Shown here: piece after piece, positions 9,625 to 18,769 of the stretch | How positions within the stretch are numbered: the first letter of the stretch is position 1 | Layout: every line of letters starts with the position of its first letter | Assembly: GCA_029261695.1 (NCBI GenBank) | Contig: JAJDAV010000028.1 | Span: 1-52,708, forward strand | Reading direction: 5' to 3' | Origin: Nitrospinaceae bacterium | GTDB taxonomy: Bacteria > Nitrospinota > Nitrospinia > Nitrospinales > VA-1 | Length of the DNA: 52,708 nucleotides | Program-made: the position numbers and the translations under genes | The notes under the pieces: generated by a model | What the model was told of the DNA's origin: nothing | Databases searched by the model: none | What the model saw: only the letters and a program-made list of their open reading frames with translations

Positions 9625-9653
9625 ATTATGCTTACCCCTCCCCCTCTTGTCAA
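9625..9653 (-). promoter_or_regulatory. Predicted sigma70-type promoter of purA
   Basis: On the minus strand TTGACA (9653-9648) is followed by a 17-nt spacer and CATAAT (9630-9625). It lies ~54 bp upstream of the purA ATG. The 5' leader contains a short inverted repeat (CCTCA...TGAGG). The match to the consensus is strong in both hexamers. Confidence 0.7.
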
Positions 9654-9832
9654 CCACTAGGCGTAGGAACAGAAAGCAAAGGCCGTATTTCTAAATATTC
9701 ACCAAAATAAAACTCCATAAGGCACTGTTTTTCAGGGCAGAATAGCGCCTGCAAACTTTTAGCCTAATTTACTTCAGAAGCCTTCTGGAAAAAGAATCGC
9801 AGGTACAAGTCTTGACCCTATGGAGAATATGC

Positions 9833-10240
9833 CTAATGTCTGAATTTTTTGAGGAAGGATTTAATAGTCTCTATTTTTATCATCGGCCCGATATCGATGC
9901 CGGGGCAAAACCCGCCAACCAGTTTCCACATGTTTTTGGAATCCATATTCTCTCGCCAAAATGGGTAAGATTGACATTGCTTGGGTTTCGATTCGTGGAT
10001 ACCACACCCTTTATCCGTTAGAAAACTACAAGGCGCGCCATCTTCCCCAACTTCCAAAACCCATTCCCCATCATCTCGAATGAGAAAGGCTTTTTTAAAC
10101 TCTGCGGGAGAGATACCCAGGTAATCCGCCGCATTCCTTATATCTTCCCGATCAAAATGGACGATTCCAGGCTTCGTACAACATTTAAAGCAATCGGATT
10201 GACATTCAAAACGTAAGGGTTCTTTTTCCCACCATTTCAT
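9833..10240 (-). CDS. YkgJ-type CxxC zinc/iron-chelating cluster protein
   Basis: About 135 residues from the preferred ATG at 10240; the ORF-track start at 10267 would overlap proB by 23 bp. A GGTGG lies ~10 nt upstream of 10240. The protein has the family Cys pattern: CQSDCFKCC near the N-terminus, then APCSFLTDKGCGIHESKPKQC, and a last Cys in GGFCPG (PF03692 type). The cysteines are expected to bind Zn or Fe; the molecular function of the family is poorly known. The start lies 4 bp after the proB stop, so it is probably cotranscribed with proB. It encodes no transmembrane segment or signal peptide. Confidence 0.85.
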   Translation of the reverse strand: MKWWEKEPLRFECQSDCFKCCTKPGIVHFDREDIRNAADYLGISPAEFKKAFLIRDDGEWVLEVGEDGAPCSFLTDKGCGIHESKPKQCQSYPFWRENMDSKNMWKLVGGFCPGIDIGPMIKIETIKSFLKKFRH

Positions 10241-10244
10241 AATT

Positions 10245-11399
10245 TTAAAATACCACCAAATCGTCACGATGAATCACCTCTTCGTAGAAGGAGTCACCGA
10301 TTGATTTTTTTATAGCCGAGGTTTTCAACCCTTTAATTTGCTGCAGGTCCCGGGAACTATAATTGACCAGACCACGACCAATTTCTTTTCCCGACTCATC
10401 ACAAATGGACACTGCCTTCCCAAAGTCAAACGTGCCTTTGATTTTGATGAGTCCCGCCGGAAGAAGGCTTTTACCTCTTTCCACCAGAGCTTTTCTTGCA
10501 CCCGCATCGACCGTGAGCGTTCCTGCCGGCTTGAGGGTGTGTGCTATCCAATGTTTTCGATCGCGAATTTTTCCTTTGCCCGACCAGAACAAAGTACCGA
10601 CATCCTGTCCCAAAAAAATATTTTCCAGTACTTTTTTGTCCAATCCATTAACAACCAGAGTGGGGATACCAAAACTCATCGTCTTTTTGGCGGCAAGCAC
10701 TTTTGTGTACATGCCTCCCACAGTCAATCGGTTATTACTCTTGCCCGCAGTGCGCTCAATTTCATCATTCACCCGTGCTACGTGTGAAATAAGCTCTGCC
10801 TTTTCACCCTTAATCTTGATCGAGGGATCCCGGTTATACAAACCCGCCACATCCGAAAGAATCACCAAAAGTTGCGCGTCTACCAAGCACGCAACTGTAG
10901 CGGAAAGCGTATCATTATCGCCAATTTTAATTTCTTCGATCGTCACCGAGTCGTTTTCATTGATGATCGGAATGACCCCGCGTTCGAGAAGAGCCTCGAT
11001 TGTGTGTTTGGCGTTCAGATACCGACGACGGTTGCCCAGGTCATCGTGGCTCAATAAAATTTGCGCTACTTTTATTTCCTTTTTCTCAAAAGCTTTTTCA
11101 TAAGTGTGCATTAAAAAACTCTGACCAATCGCAGCACAGGCTTGCTTTTCTGGAATAGAAAGATCGGCACGACTCAGCCCCAATCTTTCGCGCCCCGCCA
11201 TAATAGCTCCCGAAGACACCAACACCACATCGTAGCCTTTGTCTTTAATCAGTTTTATCTGTCGAGCATAGTGTCGAACCCAGTCTTTGCTCAATCCACA
11301 TTCCAGTGACGACCGCCCCTTATCCTTGTTAGAGATAACGCTGCTGCCGATTTTAATCACCACGCGCTTGATATTTTTTAAAATGTCTTGTCGAATCAT
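10245..11399 (-). CDS. proB: Glutamate 5-kinase with C-terminal PUA domain
   Basis: 384 residues. The N-terminal amino-acid-kinase domain starts RVVIKIGSSVISNKD and continues with VVLVSSGAIMAGRERLGL, PIINENDSV and IGDNDTLSATVA, all ProB blocks. Residues ~285-375 form the PUA domain (TLTVDAGARKALVERGKSLLPAG). The enzyme phosphorylates glutamate in the first step of proline synthesis and is usually feedback-inhibited by proline. proA is not in this window. The downstream YkgJ-like gene is 4 bp away. Although proB is often next to obg, here obg lies 32 kb away. Confidence 0.96.
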   Translation of the reverse strand: MIRQDILKNIKRVVIKIGSSVISNKDKGRSSLECGLSKDWVRHYARQIKLIKDKGYDVVLVSSGAIMAGRERLGLSRADLSIPEKQACAAIGQSFLMHTYEKAFEKKEIKVAQILLSHDDLGNRRRYLNAKHTIEALLERGVIPIINENDSVTIEEIKIGDNDTLSATVACLVDAQLLVILSDVAGLYNRDPSIKIKGEKAELISHVARVNDEIERTAGKSNNRLTVGGMYTKVLAAKKTMSFGIPTLVVNGLDKKVLENIFLGQDVGTLFWSGKGKIRDRKHWIAHTLKPAGTLTVDAGARKALVERGKSLLPAGLIKIKGTFDFGKAVSICDESGKEIGRGLVNYSSRDLQQIKGLKTSAIKKSIGDSFYEEVIHRDDLVVF

Positions 11400-11455
11400 G
11401 TCTGAAGAATGGAAATCTAAAAATAGCTAAATTTTAAAACAGGAATCAATTTAGC

Positions 11456-12313
11456 TTAATTTTTCTGCGAGGTCATGGGAATTTTAAGAGTTTCGGAAAT
11501 AAACCCATCCAGAGCCTGATAATAACCCGGCCCACCCATGATATAGGTGTCATTATGGCCCGCGCCTTCAATGGTATAAAAACTTTTTGGATCGGCAGCC
11601 GCATCATAAAGTTTCCTCCCTAAATCAAACGGAACAATCTCATCCCTGTCTCCATGAAGAACCAATTTAGGAAGTTTAATTTGAGGCACTTTGCCAATGG
11701 CATCGAGCTTGGAACGGATAGCCCACCCCAAGGGGATCAATGGAAAAATTTTTCTCGACATGTCAGAAGCTGAAGTAAAAACAGATTCGAGGATCAAACC
11801 GCGCGCCGGATTATTAAGAGCGGTTTCGACGGCGCAAATACCGCCCAATGAACGTCCAAAAAGAAACAGAGAATCAACCGATACACCTTCAAGCTCAAGA
11901 ACCTTATTATAGGCTGCCAAGGAATCTCGATAGATTCCAATTTCATCCGGCGTTCCTTCGCTTTTTCCATAGCCACGGTAATCAAAAATAAAAATATTGA
12001 TATTCAAAGGAAGTAATCGCTGAATATTATCAAGTCGGTGACTCAAATTTCCAGCGTTACCATGAAACCACAATAAGGTAGCCCTTGCATTTGGGGAAGC
12101 GACAAACCAACCATGAAGTTTTATTCCATCTTCAGATTGAAAGCTTACATCCTGGACATTTAATCCCATAGAACTGGGATTCCAATAACCCTCAGGAAAT
12201 TTAGAAGGATGATAAATTATCTTTTTCTCACACCCCACCAACAATACCGCGTACAGCACAAAAAGTACTGCCATCACTCCCAGTGATTGAAAAATAGTCA
12301 TTGCCGCTTTCAT
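11456..12313 (-). CDS. Alpha/beta hydrolase, predicted lipoprotein
   Basis: 285 residues. The N-terminus has a hydrophobic stretch ending in LLVGC, a plausible lipobox with Cys28, so a lipid-anchored envelope location is likely. The fold is alpha/beta hydrolase: the oxyanion motif FHGNAGN, FDYRGYGKSEG, the nucleophile elbow GRSLGG (Ser155), LHGDRDEIVP with the acid residue, and GAGHND with the catalytic His. This resembles the BEM46/YqkD-type serine hydrolases; the substrate is unknown. It lies 10 bp after the nfeD-type gene on the same strand, suggesting cotranscription. Confidence 0.85.
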   Translation of the reverse strand: MKAAMTIFQSLGVMAVLFVLYAVLLVGCEKKIIYHPSKFPEGYWNPSSMGLNVQDVSFQSEDGIKLHGWFVASPNARATLLWFHGNAGNLSHRLDNIQRLLPLNINIFIFDYRGYGKSEGTPDEIGIYRDSLAAYNKVLELEGVSVDSLFLFGRSLGGICAVETALNNPARGLILESVFTSASDMSRKIFPLIPLGWAIRSKLDAIGKVPQIKLPKLVLHGDRDEIVPFDLGRKLYDAAADPKSFYTIEGAGHNDTYIMGGPGYYQALDGFISETLKIPMTSQKN

Positions 12314-12323
12314 TTTAGGAATA

Positions 12324-13613
12324 CTAGGGAATTTTTTTGACTTTAACCTTAAGCCCTTCTACAGATTCAACTCGAACCTCTTCACCCACCTTTACCTCCT
12401 CATCACATTCCGCTTCCCATAACTCTCCGTGCACCAACACCAACCCATGCGGATTCAATACTTCCCTTACAATTCCCGTCTCCCCAAGCATTCCATCTGT
12501 CCCGCCTTGTTTTTTCAAGTTACGAGTCCTGATGGCAAAAACAACAATGCCAATGGAAATTGCGATAGTAAGACCTAGAGTGGGATAAAGAATGGCTAAT
12601 GAAATTTGCATCGCCGGGTCATCACTATCGATCAACATGGTTGACCCTAAAAAAATTGACACCACACCCGCCAGCGACAACAAGCCATAACTCATGACTC
12701 CAATCTCGGCGATAAAAAACAAGGCTCCAAGTAGAATCAGTAGCAATCCCGCATAATCAATGGGAAGTGTTTGCATGGCATAGAGCGCCAATACCATACT
12801 GACAGCACCAATCACACCGGGAAAGACCAATCCTGGATTTGACAGTTCAAAATAAAGCCCTACCATTCCTATCATCATTAGAATGTAGGCCACGTTTGGA
12901 TTAGAAATAATATCCAGCATTTTTTGCCGCGCATTCATTTCATGATAGATGATTTCCAAATCACCGGTTTTCAATATCACCGGCCCCGAGGCAACTTGAA
13001 TTTCTCGTCCATCAACCGCAAGCGCCAGTGCCTTTACATCACCCGCAATGAGATCAATCACATTCAATCGTTTCGCTTCTTCGGCTGAAATAGAAACACT
13101 CTTCACCACCGCAAGTTCTGCCCACTGACTGTTCCGATTTCGTAATTCCGCAAGAGACCGAATATAAGCCGCGGCATCGTTGACCACTTTACTTTCCATC
13201 GTTTCTGCCTGCTTGCCTCCACCGCCCCCTCCCATCATATTTACAGGATGCGCCGCCCCAATATTAGTTCCAGGGGCCATTGCAGCAATATGCGAAGCAA
13301 TTGTAATGAAGGCTCCCGCTGAGGCAGCCCGCGAACCACCGGGAGAAACAAAAGAGGCCACGGGCACATGTGAACTTTGAATTTTCTTTATGATCTGACG
13401 CATTGAGGTATCCAAGCCGCCTGGGGTATCTATGTTGAGGACAATTAATGCCTGCCGTTCCTCATTGGCTTGATGGATTTCCTGAGAAATATATTCAGCA
13501 ACGGCGGGATTGATAGCGCCAGAAACTTTTACTACAACGATTTGATTTTCTGCAAAGGCAGGAACTGCGAACCAGAAGAGCACTAAAAAAATGAAGGAGC
13601 TTTTATTCAACAT
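12324..13613 (-). CDS. NfeD family membrane-bound ClpP-class serine protease
   Basis: 429 residues. A signal peptide (MLNKSSFIFLVLFWFAVPAFA) is followed by a ClpP/SppA-like protease domain with INIDTPGG-like IDTPGGL and the nucleophile in GGSRAASAGAF (Ser98). The Lys of ESKVVNDAAAYIRSLAE is the expected partner in a Ser-Lys dyad. About four transmembrane segments (~230-360) follow, and the protein ends in a soluble NfeD OB-fold (ETGIVREVLNPHGLVLVHGELWEAE). Long NfeD proteases usually act with stomatin/SPFH partners on membrane proteins; no SPFH gene is seen here. GGAGG precedes the ATG at good spacing. Confidence 0.92.
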   Translation of the reverse strand: MLNKSSFIFLVLFWFAVPAFAENQIVVVKVSGAINPAVAEYISQEIHQANEERQALIVLNIDTPGGLDTSMRQIIKKIQSSHVPVASFVSPGGSRAASAGAFITIASHIAAMAPGTNIGAAHPVNMMGGGGGGKQAETMESKVVNDAAAYIRSLAELRNRNSQWAELAVVKSVSISAEEAKRLNVIDLIAGDVKALALAVDGREIQVASGPVILKTGDLEIIYHEMNARQKMLDIISNPNVAYILMMIGMVGLYFELSNPGLVFPGVIGAVSMVLALYAMQTLPIDYAGLLLILLGALFFIAEIGVMSYGLLSLAGVVSIFLGSTMLIDSDDPAMQISLAILYPTLGLTIAISIGIVVFAIRTRNLKKQGGTDGMLGETGIVREVLNPHGLVLVHGELWEAECDEEVKVGEEVRVESVEGLKVKVKKIP

Positions 13614-13737
13614 AACAGAAAACCTCCGTTTTGCTTATTCACCATTGTTTCATAGCGGCTCGTGCAAATCAAAGAGACTTTGCTTGAAAATAAATGCTAA
13701 ACTGGGCTGCGTATCTATTTAATCTCAGGAAATTTTA

Positions 13738-14184
13738 ATGAGCTACAAAACTATATTCATTGTCGATCCGGTTCGCGGCGAGCGCATACAATTGGCGAAG
13801 TTTCTCAGTGAAGAAGTTATCACCGTTATGACATTTGTATCCATCAATGACTGTTTTAAACGCCCCGATCTGATTCGTAGCAACCTGATTGTGTTTGTAC
13901 CGCGAAAAGAAAAAAATGAAATCAAACACCTTTTCAATATTAAAAAGAAATACCGTCAGATACCCATCATTCTTCTTTTGAACAATGACTATCCTGATAT
14001 TAATCTCACAGAATTAACTGAAAATGGTTTTGCTTCACCCTACAAAGCAATTAACAATGAAAAGGTAAGGGAAATAATGTTGGGCCTACTTGCGCCCGAG
14101 GGTCTGCCTGCTCGCACAGAAGTTCCCCACCCTGTTCCTATTGCAGATGAAGTACAAGCTGCATTGTCACCGAGACCCGAATGA
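13738..14184 (+). CDS. Receiver-like (pseudo-receiver) protein overlapping kdsA
   Basis: 148 residues. The start [21 protein letters not shown] has the shape of a response-regulator receiver domain, but the acidic pair is reduced to a single Asp, and the beta-3 phosphoacceptor position reads [12 protein letters not shown] with no Asp. A later hydrophobic beta strand ([10 protein letters not shown]) and Lys-containing SPYKAIN resemble the rest of the fold. It is therefore likely not phosphorylated. An AGGA lies ~8 nt before the ATG. The last four bases overlap the kdsA start (ATGA), so the two are probably co-translated, suggesting a link to KDO/LPS synthesis. The C-terminal ~30 residues are Pro-rich and look disordered. 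Receiver homology is a fold-level guess. Confidence 0.55.
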   Translation: MSYKTIFIVDPVRGERIQLAKFLSEEVITVMTFVSINDCFKRPDLIRSNLIVFVPRKEKNEIKHLFNIKKKYRQIPIILLLNNDYPDINLTELTENGFASPYKAINNEKVREIMLGLLAPEGLPARTEVPHPVPIADEVQAALSPRPE

Positions 14185-15041
14185 GCCTGTCACCAAAAAT
14201 CACTCGCTCTGTTACTGTTGGCCCTCACTCGATAGGAGACCAAAATCCACTGGCACTTATTGGTGGCCCTTGTGTGATTGAGTCCGAACAAAACGCAATG
14301 GGCATCGCTGAAAAACTGAAACGTATTACAAGTGATTTGGGTGTGCCGTTTATCTTCAAAGCGTCTTTTGACAAAGCCAACCGCACTTCAATCAAGTCCT
14401 ATCGTGGCCCCGGATTGGAAAATGGATTAAAAATATTACAGAAAATTAAAAATGAGCTGGACCTGCCCATCTTATCTGATGTCCATAAAGAAGAAGAAAT
14501 CGAACCTGCAGCAGAAGTGCTCGATATCTTACAGATACCCGCTTTCCTTTGCCGACAAACCGACTTACTGGTTAAAGCTGCAAAAACCGGAAAAACCATC
14601 AATGTTAAAAAAGGCCAGTTTCTCGCACCCTGGGACATGAAAAATGTAGTGGTCAAACTGGAAGAAAGCGGCAACAACAATATTTTACTCACAGAGCGCG
14701 GTGCTACTTTTGGTTACAACAATCTTGTGGTCGATATGCGTTCTCTGGTGTTGATGCGCGACCACGGTTATCCGGTGATATTCGATGCAACACATAGCCT
14801 CCAACAACCCGGAGGACAAGGCACAACAAGCGGCGGACAAAGTGAGATGGTACCTGATCTTGCGCGCGGTGCTGTCGCAGTGGGTTGCGATGCTTTGTTT
14901 ATGGAAATCCATCCCGATCCCAGTAAAGCACTTTCAGATGGACCGAATATGGTGAAACTCGATTTGGTGCCCGAACTTCTTGAACAATTGGTAACGCTCG
15001 ACCAGATCGTAAAAGGCAAAACTGCATTTAAATCCAATTAG
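14181..15041 (+). CDS. kdsA: 3-deoxy-8-phosphooctulonate synthase
   Basis: 286 residues. The motifs are [35 protein letters not shown]-like [16 protein letters not shown] and [10 protein letters not shown]. The enzyme condenses phosphoenolpyruvate with arabinose 5-phosphate to KDO-8-phosphate for lipid A-core synthesis. Cys31 in GGPCVIES occupies the position that is Asn in E. coli KdsA and Cys in the metal-dependent class, so a metal-dependent enzyme is inferred. Translation is coupled to the upstream pseudo-receiver gene by an ATGA overlap, and the kelch gene follows 5 bp later. Confidence 0.96.
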   Translation: MSLSPKITRSVTVGPHSIGDQNPLALIGGPCVIESEQNAMGIAEKLKRITSDLGVPFIFKASFDKANRTSIKSYRGPGLENGLKILQKIKNELDLPILSDVHKEEEIEPAAEVLDILQIPAFLCRQTDLLVKAAKTGKTINVKKGQFLAPWDMKNVVVKLEESGNNNILLTERGATFGYNNLVVDMRSLVLMRDHGYPVIFDATHSLQQPGGQGTTSGGQSEMVPDLARGAVAVGCDALFMEIHPDPSKALSDGPNMVKLDLVPELLEQLVTLDQIVKGKTAFKSN

Positions 15042-15046
15042 CCGCT

Positions 15047-16015
15047 ATGAAACGCCTCGCTGCAATATTAATTACAGCAACGCTGGGTACTCTGATATCC
15101 AGCCCCGCACTTTCCAACACACTTGGAACCTGGAAACAACTGCCGGTAACCCCAACCACTCGAACGGAAAACTCAGCAGTTCTATTGAATGGTAAATTTT
15201 ATGTGCTCGGTGGATTCACTCCAAAAGGCGTAACCAAACAGGTTGATGTTTGGAATCCCATATTAAACAATTGGAGCTTGGCATTACCCCTTCCTCATGC
15301 CCTGCATCACACCACCGCTTCTGTGGTTAATGGCAAACTTTATGTAATTGGTGGATTTGAAAGTAGCTCTTGGAAACCGATCAACACAACTTACGAATAC
15401 GATCCCGATCTCCACACATGGAAAAACAAAACACCGATGCCCACAGCACGTGGAGCACATGCAGCCGCCGTCATCAACGGCAAAATTCATCTGGTGGGAG
15501 GAGCTCATAGAAAATTATTCAATCTGGTAAACACCGACGCCCATGAAGTGTACGACCCTGCAACCGATTCCTGGGAAACTTTATCACCGTTACCCACCGC
15601 CAGAGACCATCTCACTGCAACCGTAGCCAATGGAAAGTTATTTGCCATTGGTGGCCGCATTGATGTCAATTATCATAACAACCTCAACACAAACGAGTCT
15701 TACGATCCAAAAACTAAAAAATGGATCCAACACGCGCCCTTGCCCACGGCACGCAGTGGCGTCACCTCACAATTTCTAAATGGATGGATTCATGTATTCG
15801 GTGGGGAATCAGGTGAAGGAACTTTCGTGGAAAACGAAGGATACAACCCAGAAACAAATGAATGGAAAACCTTCCAACCCATGCCACGAGGATTGCACGG
15901 ATTAGACTCGGTTCTCTATAAAAACAAAATCCATTTACTGAACGGCGGCCCCAACCCGGGAGGCGGTGGCAGCAACCACCATAGCGCCTTCTCAAATAAC
16001 GCGGAAGCTGAATAA
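15047..16015 (+). CDS. Secreted kelch-repeat beta-propeller protein
   Basis: 322 residues with a signal peptide (MKRLAAILITATLGTLISSPALS). Six kelch motifs are visible by their strand ends: GKFYVLGG, GKLYVIGG, GKIHLVGG, GKLFAIGG, GWIHVFGG and NKIHLLNGG. Each blade has a conserved W (TWKN, SWET, KWIQ, EWKT). Six blades could close one propeller in the periplasm or outside the cell. The C-terminal tail is Gly/Asn/His-rich (PGGGGSNHHS). No catalytic residues are evident, so the function is unknown; binding of protein or glycan is the usual role. It lies 5 bp after kdsA and is probably in that operon. Confidence 0.87.
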   Translation: MKRLAAILITATLGTLISSPALSNTLGTWKQLPVTPTTRTENSAVLLNGKFYVLGGFTPKGVTKQVDVWNPILNNWSLALPLPHALHHTTASVVNGKLYVIGGFESSSWKPINTTYEYDPDLHTWKNKTPMPTARGAHAAAVINGKIHLVGGAHRKLFNLVNTDAHEVYDPATDSWETLSPLPTARDHLTATVANGKLFAIGGRIDVNYHNNLNTNESYDPKTKKWIQHAPLPTARSGVTSQFLNGWIHVFGGESGEGTFVENEGYNPETNEWKTFQPMPRGLHGLDSVLYKNKIHLLNGGPNPGGGGSNHHSAFSNNAEAE

Positions 16016-16049
16016 CAAAAACTCATTAAATGGCTCATGCGTCTGGCAG

Positions 16050-16078
16050 TTGACAGTTGCTTCACCAATCATTAGTAT
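16050..16078 (+). promoter_or_regulatory. Predicted sigma70-type promoter of glgC
   Basis: TTGACA (16050-16055), a 17-nt spacer and TAGTAT (16073-16078), ~72 bp before the glgC ATG. A small inverted repeat CAGATTA-gaggttt-TAATCTG (16089-16109) lies just downstream in the leader. This separates glgC transcription from the kdsA-kelch unit. Confidence 0.5.
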
Positions 16079-16150
16079 GAAGACAAAACAGATTAGAGGT
16101 TTTAATCTGACTCCTCTTCCACAACTCTTCAGGACAGAGGGAAAGGCAAT

Positions 16151-17392
16151 ATGCCCGGCCCAATAAAAAATGTTCTAGGAATGATCCTTGCCGGTGGCGA
16201 AGGCAACCGCCTATATCCTCTGACACAACACAGAGCGAAACCCGCTGTTCCCTTCGGCGGAAAATACCGATTGATAGATTTTGTTTTGAGTAATTTTATC
16301 AATTCAAGCATTTACTCCCTCTATGTACTTACCCAGTTCAAATCGCAATCGCTGACAGAACATATAAATGAAACCTGGAGAATTGGTTCCGTTATACGCG
16401 ACCATTTCATTCTTCCGGTTCCGGCTCAGAAAAGAACGGGAGACACCTGGTATCAGGGAACGGCTGATGCCATATACCAAAATATCAACTTAATTGAAGA
16501 TGGTGATTTCGACCTCATCGCCGTGTTTGGTGCGGACCATATTTACCGGATGGATTTACAACAAATGATCGACTTTCATATAAAAAAGAAAGCCGATGTT
16601 ACGGTTTCTGCCATTCCCGTGCCCATTAGCGATGCAACATCCTTTGGAGTGATACAGGTTCAGGAAAAGTTTCGGATCATCGGTTTCCAGGAAAAACCCA
16701 AACGCCCCAAACCTATTCCCGGAAGAGAAAAAGAAGCCTTTGCCTCAATGGGGAATTATCTGTTCAACAAAGATTTTCTAATCGATATTCTATATAAAGA
16801 CGCTGAAGATAAAAATTCTTCGCATGATTTTGGCAAGGATATTTTGCCGAAAATTTTCAAGACATCAAGAGTTTATGCCTATAACTTTCGTAGAAATAGA
16901 ATCCCCGATCACACAAAAAAAGAAATCGGTTATTGGCGTGATGTAGGAACGATAAAAGCTTTCCTGGAAGCCAATATGGATCTCAGAAGCGTCAACCCAG
17001 ACTTCAACCTCTATAATAAGAAGTGGCCGATCCGCACTGCCAGTTATGGCACTCCTCCCGCAAAATTTGTTTTCAACGAAGATGGTCGACGCGGACAAGC
17101 CATTGACAGCATCATCGCAGAAGGAAGCATTATTAGTGGAGGAAAAGTATTAAACTCCGTCATTGGCCGAGAAGTTAGCGTAGACAGCGGAGCAGAAGTC
17201 AAAAACTCTTTGATCATGGACAGGGTTAAAATCAGTAAAGGTTGTAAAATTAAAATGGCCATTATCGATAAGGATGTAGAAATTCCCGAAGAAACCGAAA
17301 TAGGTTATGATTCGGAAAAAGACAAGAAACGATTTTTTGTCGATAAAGAATCAGGGATCATTGTTATCCCCAAAGGTTACAAATTCTCCTGA
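16151..17392 (+). CDS. glgC: Glucose-1-phosphate adenylyltransferase
   Basis: 413 residues, normal family length. The N-terminal nucleotidyltransferase signature is MILAGGEGNRLYPLTQHRAKPAVPFGGKYRLID; GTADAIYQN and FGADHIYRMD follow. The C-terminal part is a left-handed beta-helix (IISGGKVLNSVIGREVSVDSGAEVKNSLIMD). The enzyme makes ADP-glucose for glycogen synthesis. A GAGGGAAAGG lies upstream of the ATG. The N-terminal RxxxKPAVPFGG block that contributes to allosteric control is intact. No glgA or glgB is in the window. Confidence 0.96.
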   Translation: MPGPIKNVLGMILAGGEGNRLYPLTQHRAKPAVPFGGKYRLIDFVLSNFINSSIYSLYVLTQFKSQSLTEHINETWRIGSVIRDHFILPVPAQKRTGDTWYQGTADAIYQNINLIEDGDFDLIAVFGADHIYRMDLQQMIDFHIKKKADVTVSAIPVPISDATSFGVIQVQEKFRIIGFQEKPKRPKPIPGREKEAFASMGNYLFNKDFLIDILYKDAEDKNSSHDFGKDILPKIFKTSRVYAYNFRRNRIPDHTKKEIGYWRDVGTIKAFLEANMDLRSVNPDFNLYNKKWPIRTASYGTPPAKFVFNEDGRRGQAIDSIIAEGSIISGGKVLNSVIGREVSVDSGAEVKNSLIMDRVKISKGCKIKMAIIDKDVEIPEETEIGYDSEKDKKRFFVDKESGIIVIPKGYKFS

Positions 17393-17477
17393 CTCGACAT
17401 ATCGTATGTGAAATTAGTTTTATTCCAAGTTCCCATAAAATTAAAATGTATCCTTCCCACGTAAAACCATAAAAGGC

Positions 17478-17517
17478 AACCCCCCTATCCCCCCTTATCA
17501 GGGGGGATAGGGGGGTT
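17478..17517. repeat. Perfect 17-bp inverted repeat with 6-nt loop
   Basis: AACCCCCCTATCCCCCC and its exact complement GGGGGGATAGGGGGGTT flank TTATCA. It sits between glgC and the NamZ homologue in a 177-bp gap that otherwise shows no gene. No T-run follows on either side (AA/TT only), so it is not a classical terminator, though a very stable hairpin could still stop or stabilise the glgC transcript. Its sequence style resembles dispersed intergenic palindromes. Confidence 0.8.
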
Positions 17518-17569
17518 CAAAATAAAATGTTCAATAAGTGGGCTAATTTAATTCGACTTTTATAACTCC

Positions 17570-18751
17570 ATGACTCTTCCTGGCATCAATCATCTTCTTG
17601 CACAACCTGAAAAATTTTTGACCGGAAAAACGGTCGGCTTGATCGTCAACCACACCAGTCTCACCAGTGACCATCGACACTCAATCGCACATTTTAATTC
17701 TCATCCCTCTTTTACTTTAAACGCGCTTTTCGCACCCGAGCATGGACTCTATGGAATCGCGCAAGACATGATCGAAATAGAAAACGAAGTCGACCCGGTT
17801 TCAGGTTTGGCCATATCCAGCCTCTATGGCAAAAGTGAGGACACTCTCGAGCCCGACCCCGAAGCTCTGGCAGAAGTCGACAACCTTGTTTTCGACATTC
17901 AGGATGTGGGCGCGCGTTATTACACTTTTATCTACACCATGGCGAAGTGCATGGACATCTGCAAAAAATCCAACACAAGAATGATCGTTTGCGACCGACC
18001 GAACCCCATAAACGGCGTTAGCCTGGAAGGCAATCTGGTAACAGAAAATTATCGCTCCTTTGTAGGGCAATACCCTTTGCCCAATCGACACGCCATGACG
18101 GTGGGAGAACTCGCGTTATTCTTTAATCATGAAATTGACATTGGCTGCGAACTCAAAGTCGTACCCATGACACATTGGAATCGTGAGCAATGGTACGATG
18201 AGACTGGTTTGCCTTGGGTTCCTCCTTCCCCCAACATGCCAACACTCGATACGGCAGTGGTGTATCCCGGCATGTGCTTGATAGAAGGAACTCAATTATC
18301 AGAAGGCCGAGGCACTACCCGCCCTTTCGAAAATTTTGGCGCACCCTACATCGACCCGCATAAATTATTAAAGAGAATTGAAGACGACAAAGAGAAACTT
18401 CCCGGCGTAATGTTTCGCCCCCAGTTCTTCCAACCTATGTTTCAAAAACACGGCGGCGAGGTTTGTGGCGGGCTGCAAATTCATGTCACCGACAGAAATC
18501 AGTTCAAACCGCTGTTAACGACCATCGCCCTGCTTCGTACAATCGCCGAACTTTATCCAAATGATTTTAAGTGGCGTACTGAGCCTTACGAGTTTGTCAG
18601 CGACCGATTGGCGATTGACCTTTTGTATGGCAACACTAACTTGAGAGAAAGCATCTTCAGTGATTCTTTCTCCCTCGCAGATATGGAGGAAAGTTGGCAG
18701 GTTGAATTAGAAGGCTTTAAAAAAGTCCGCAATAATTATCTTATCTATTAA
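17570..18751 (+). CDS. NamZ/YbbC-like exo-beta-N-acetylmuramidase family protein (DUF1343)
   Basis: 393 residues of the DUF1343/GH171 family. Characteristic blocks are TVGLIVNHTSLT, ALFAPEHGLYGIAQD, LVFDIQDVGARYYTFIYTM, DRPNPINGV and WVPPSPNMPTLDTAVVYPG. Bacillus NamZ removes terminal N-acetylmuramic acid from peptidoglycan fragments. No signal peptide is visible here, so a cytoplasmic or recycling role is inferred. Two micro-ORFs follow 18 bp later. The assignment to the family is firm; the substrate is carried over from the Bacillus enzyme. Confidence 0.88.
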   Translation: MTLPGINHLLAQPEKFLTGKTVGLIVNHTSLTSDHRHSIAHFNSHPSFTLNALFAPEHGLYGIAQDMIEIENEVDPVSGLAISSLYGKSEDTLEPDPEALAEVDNLVFDIQDVGARYYTFIYTMAKCMDICKKSNTRMIVCDRPNPINGVSLEGNLVTENYRSFVGQYPLPNRHAMTVGELALFFNHEIDIGCELKVVPMTHWNREQWYDETGLPWVPPSPNMPTLDTAVVYPGMCLIEGTQLSEGRGTTRPFENFGAPYIDPHKLLKRIEDDKEKLPGVMFRPQFFQPMFQKHGGEVCGGLQIHVTDRNQFKPLLTTIALLRTIAELYPNDFKWRTEPYEFVSDRLAIDLLYGNTNLRESIFSDSFSLADMEESWQVELEGFKKVRNNYLIY

Positions 18752-18769
18752 ATAAAAAGAGGCTGCCGT

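Noticed and set aside
9803-9823. CAAGTCTTGACCCTATGG resembling the RAYT element ends
   Set aside because: Only a partial, interrupted match to the CTTGACCCCATAG sequence near the element; could be chance.
10363-11103. Long plus-strand ORF (246 aa) opposite proB
   Set aside because: Fully inside proB on the other strand, Ser/Arg/Pro-rich with no domain; a shadow of the real gene.
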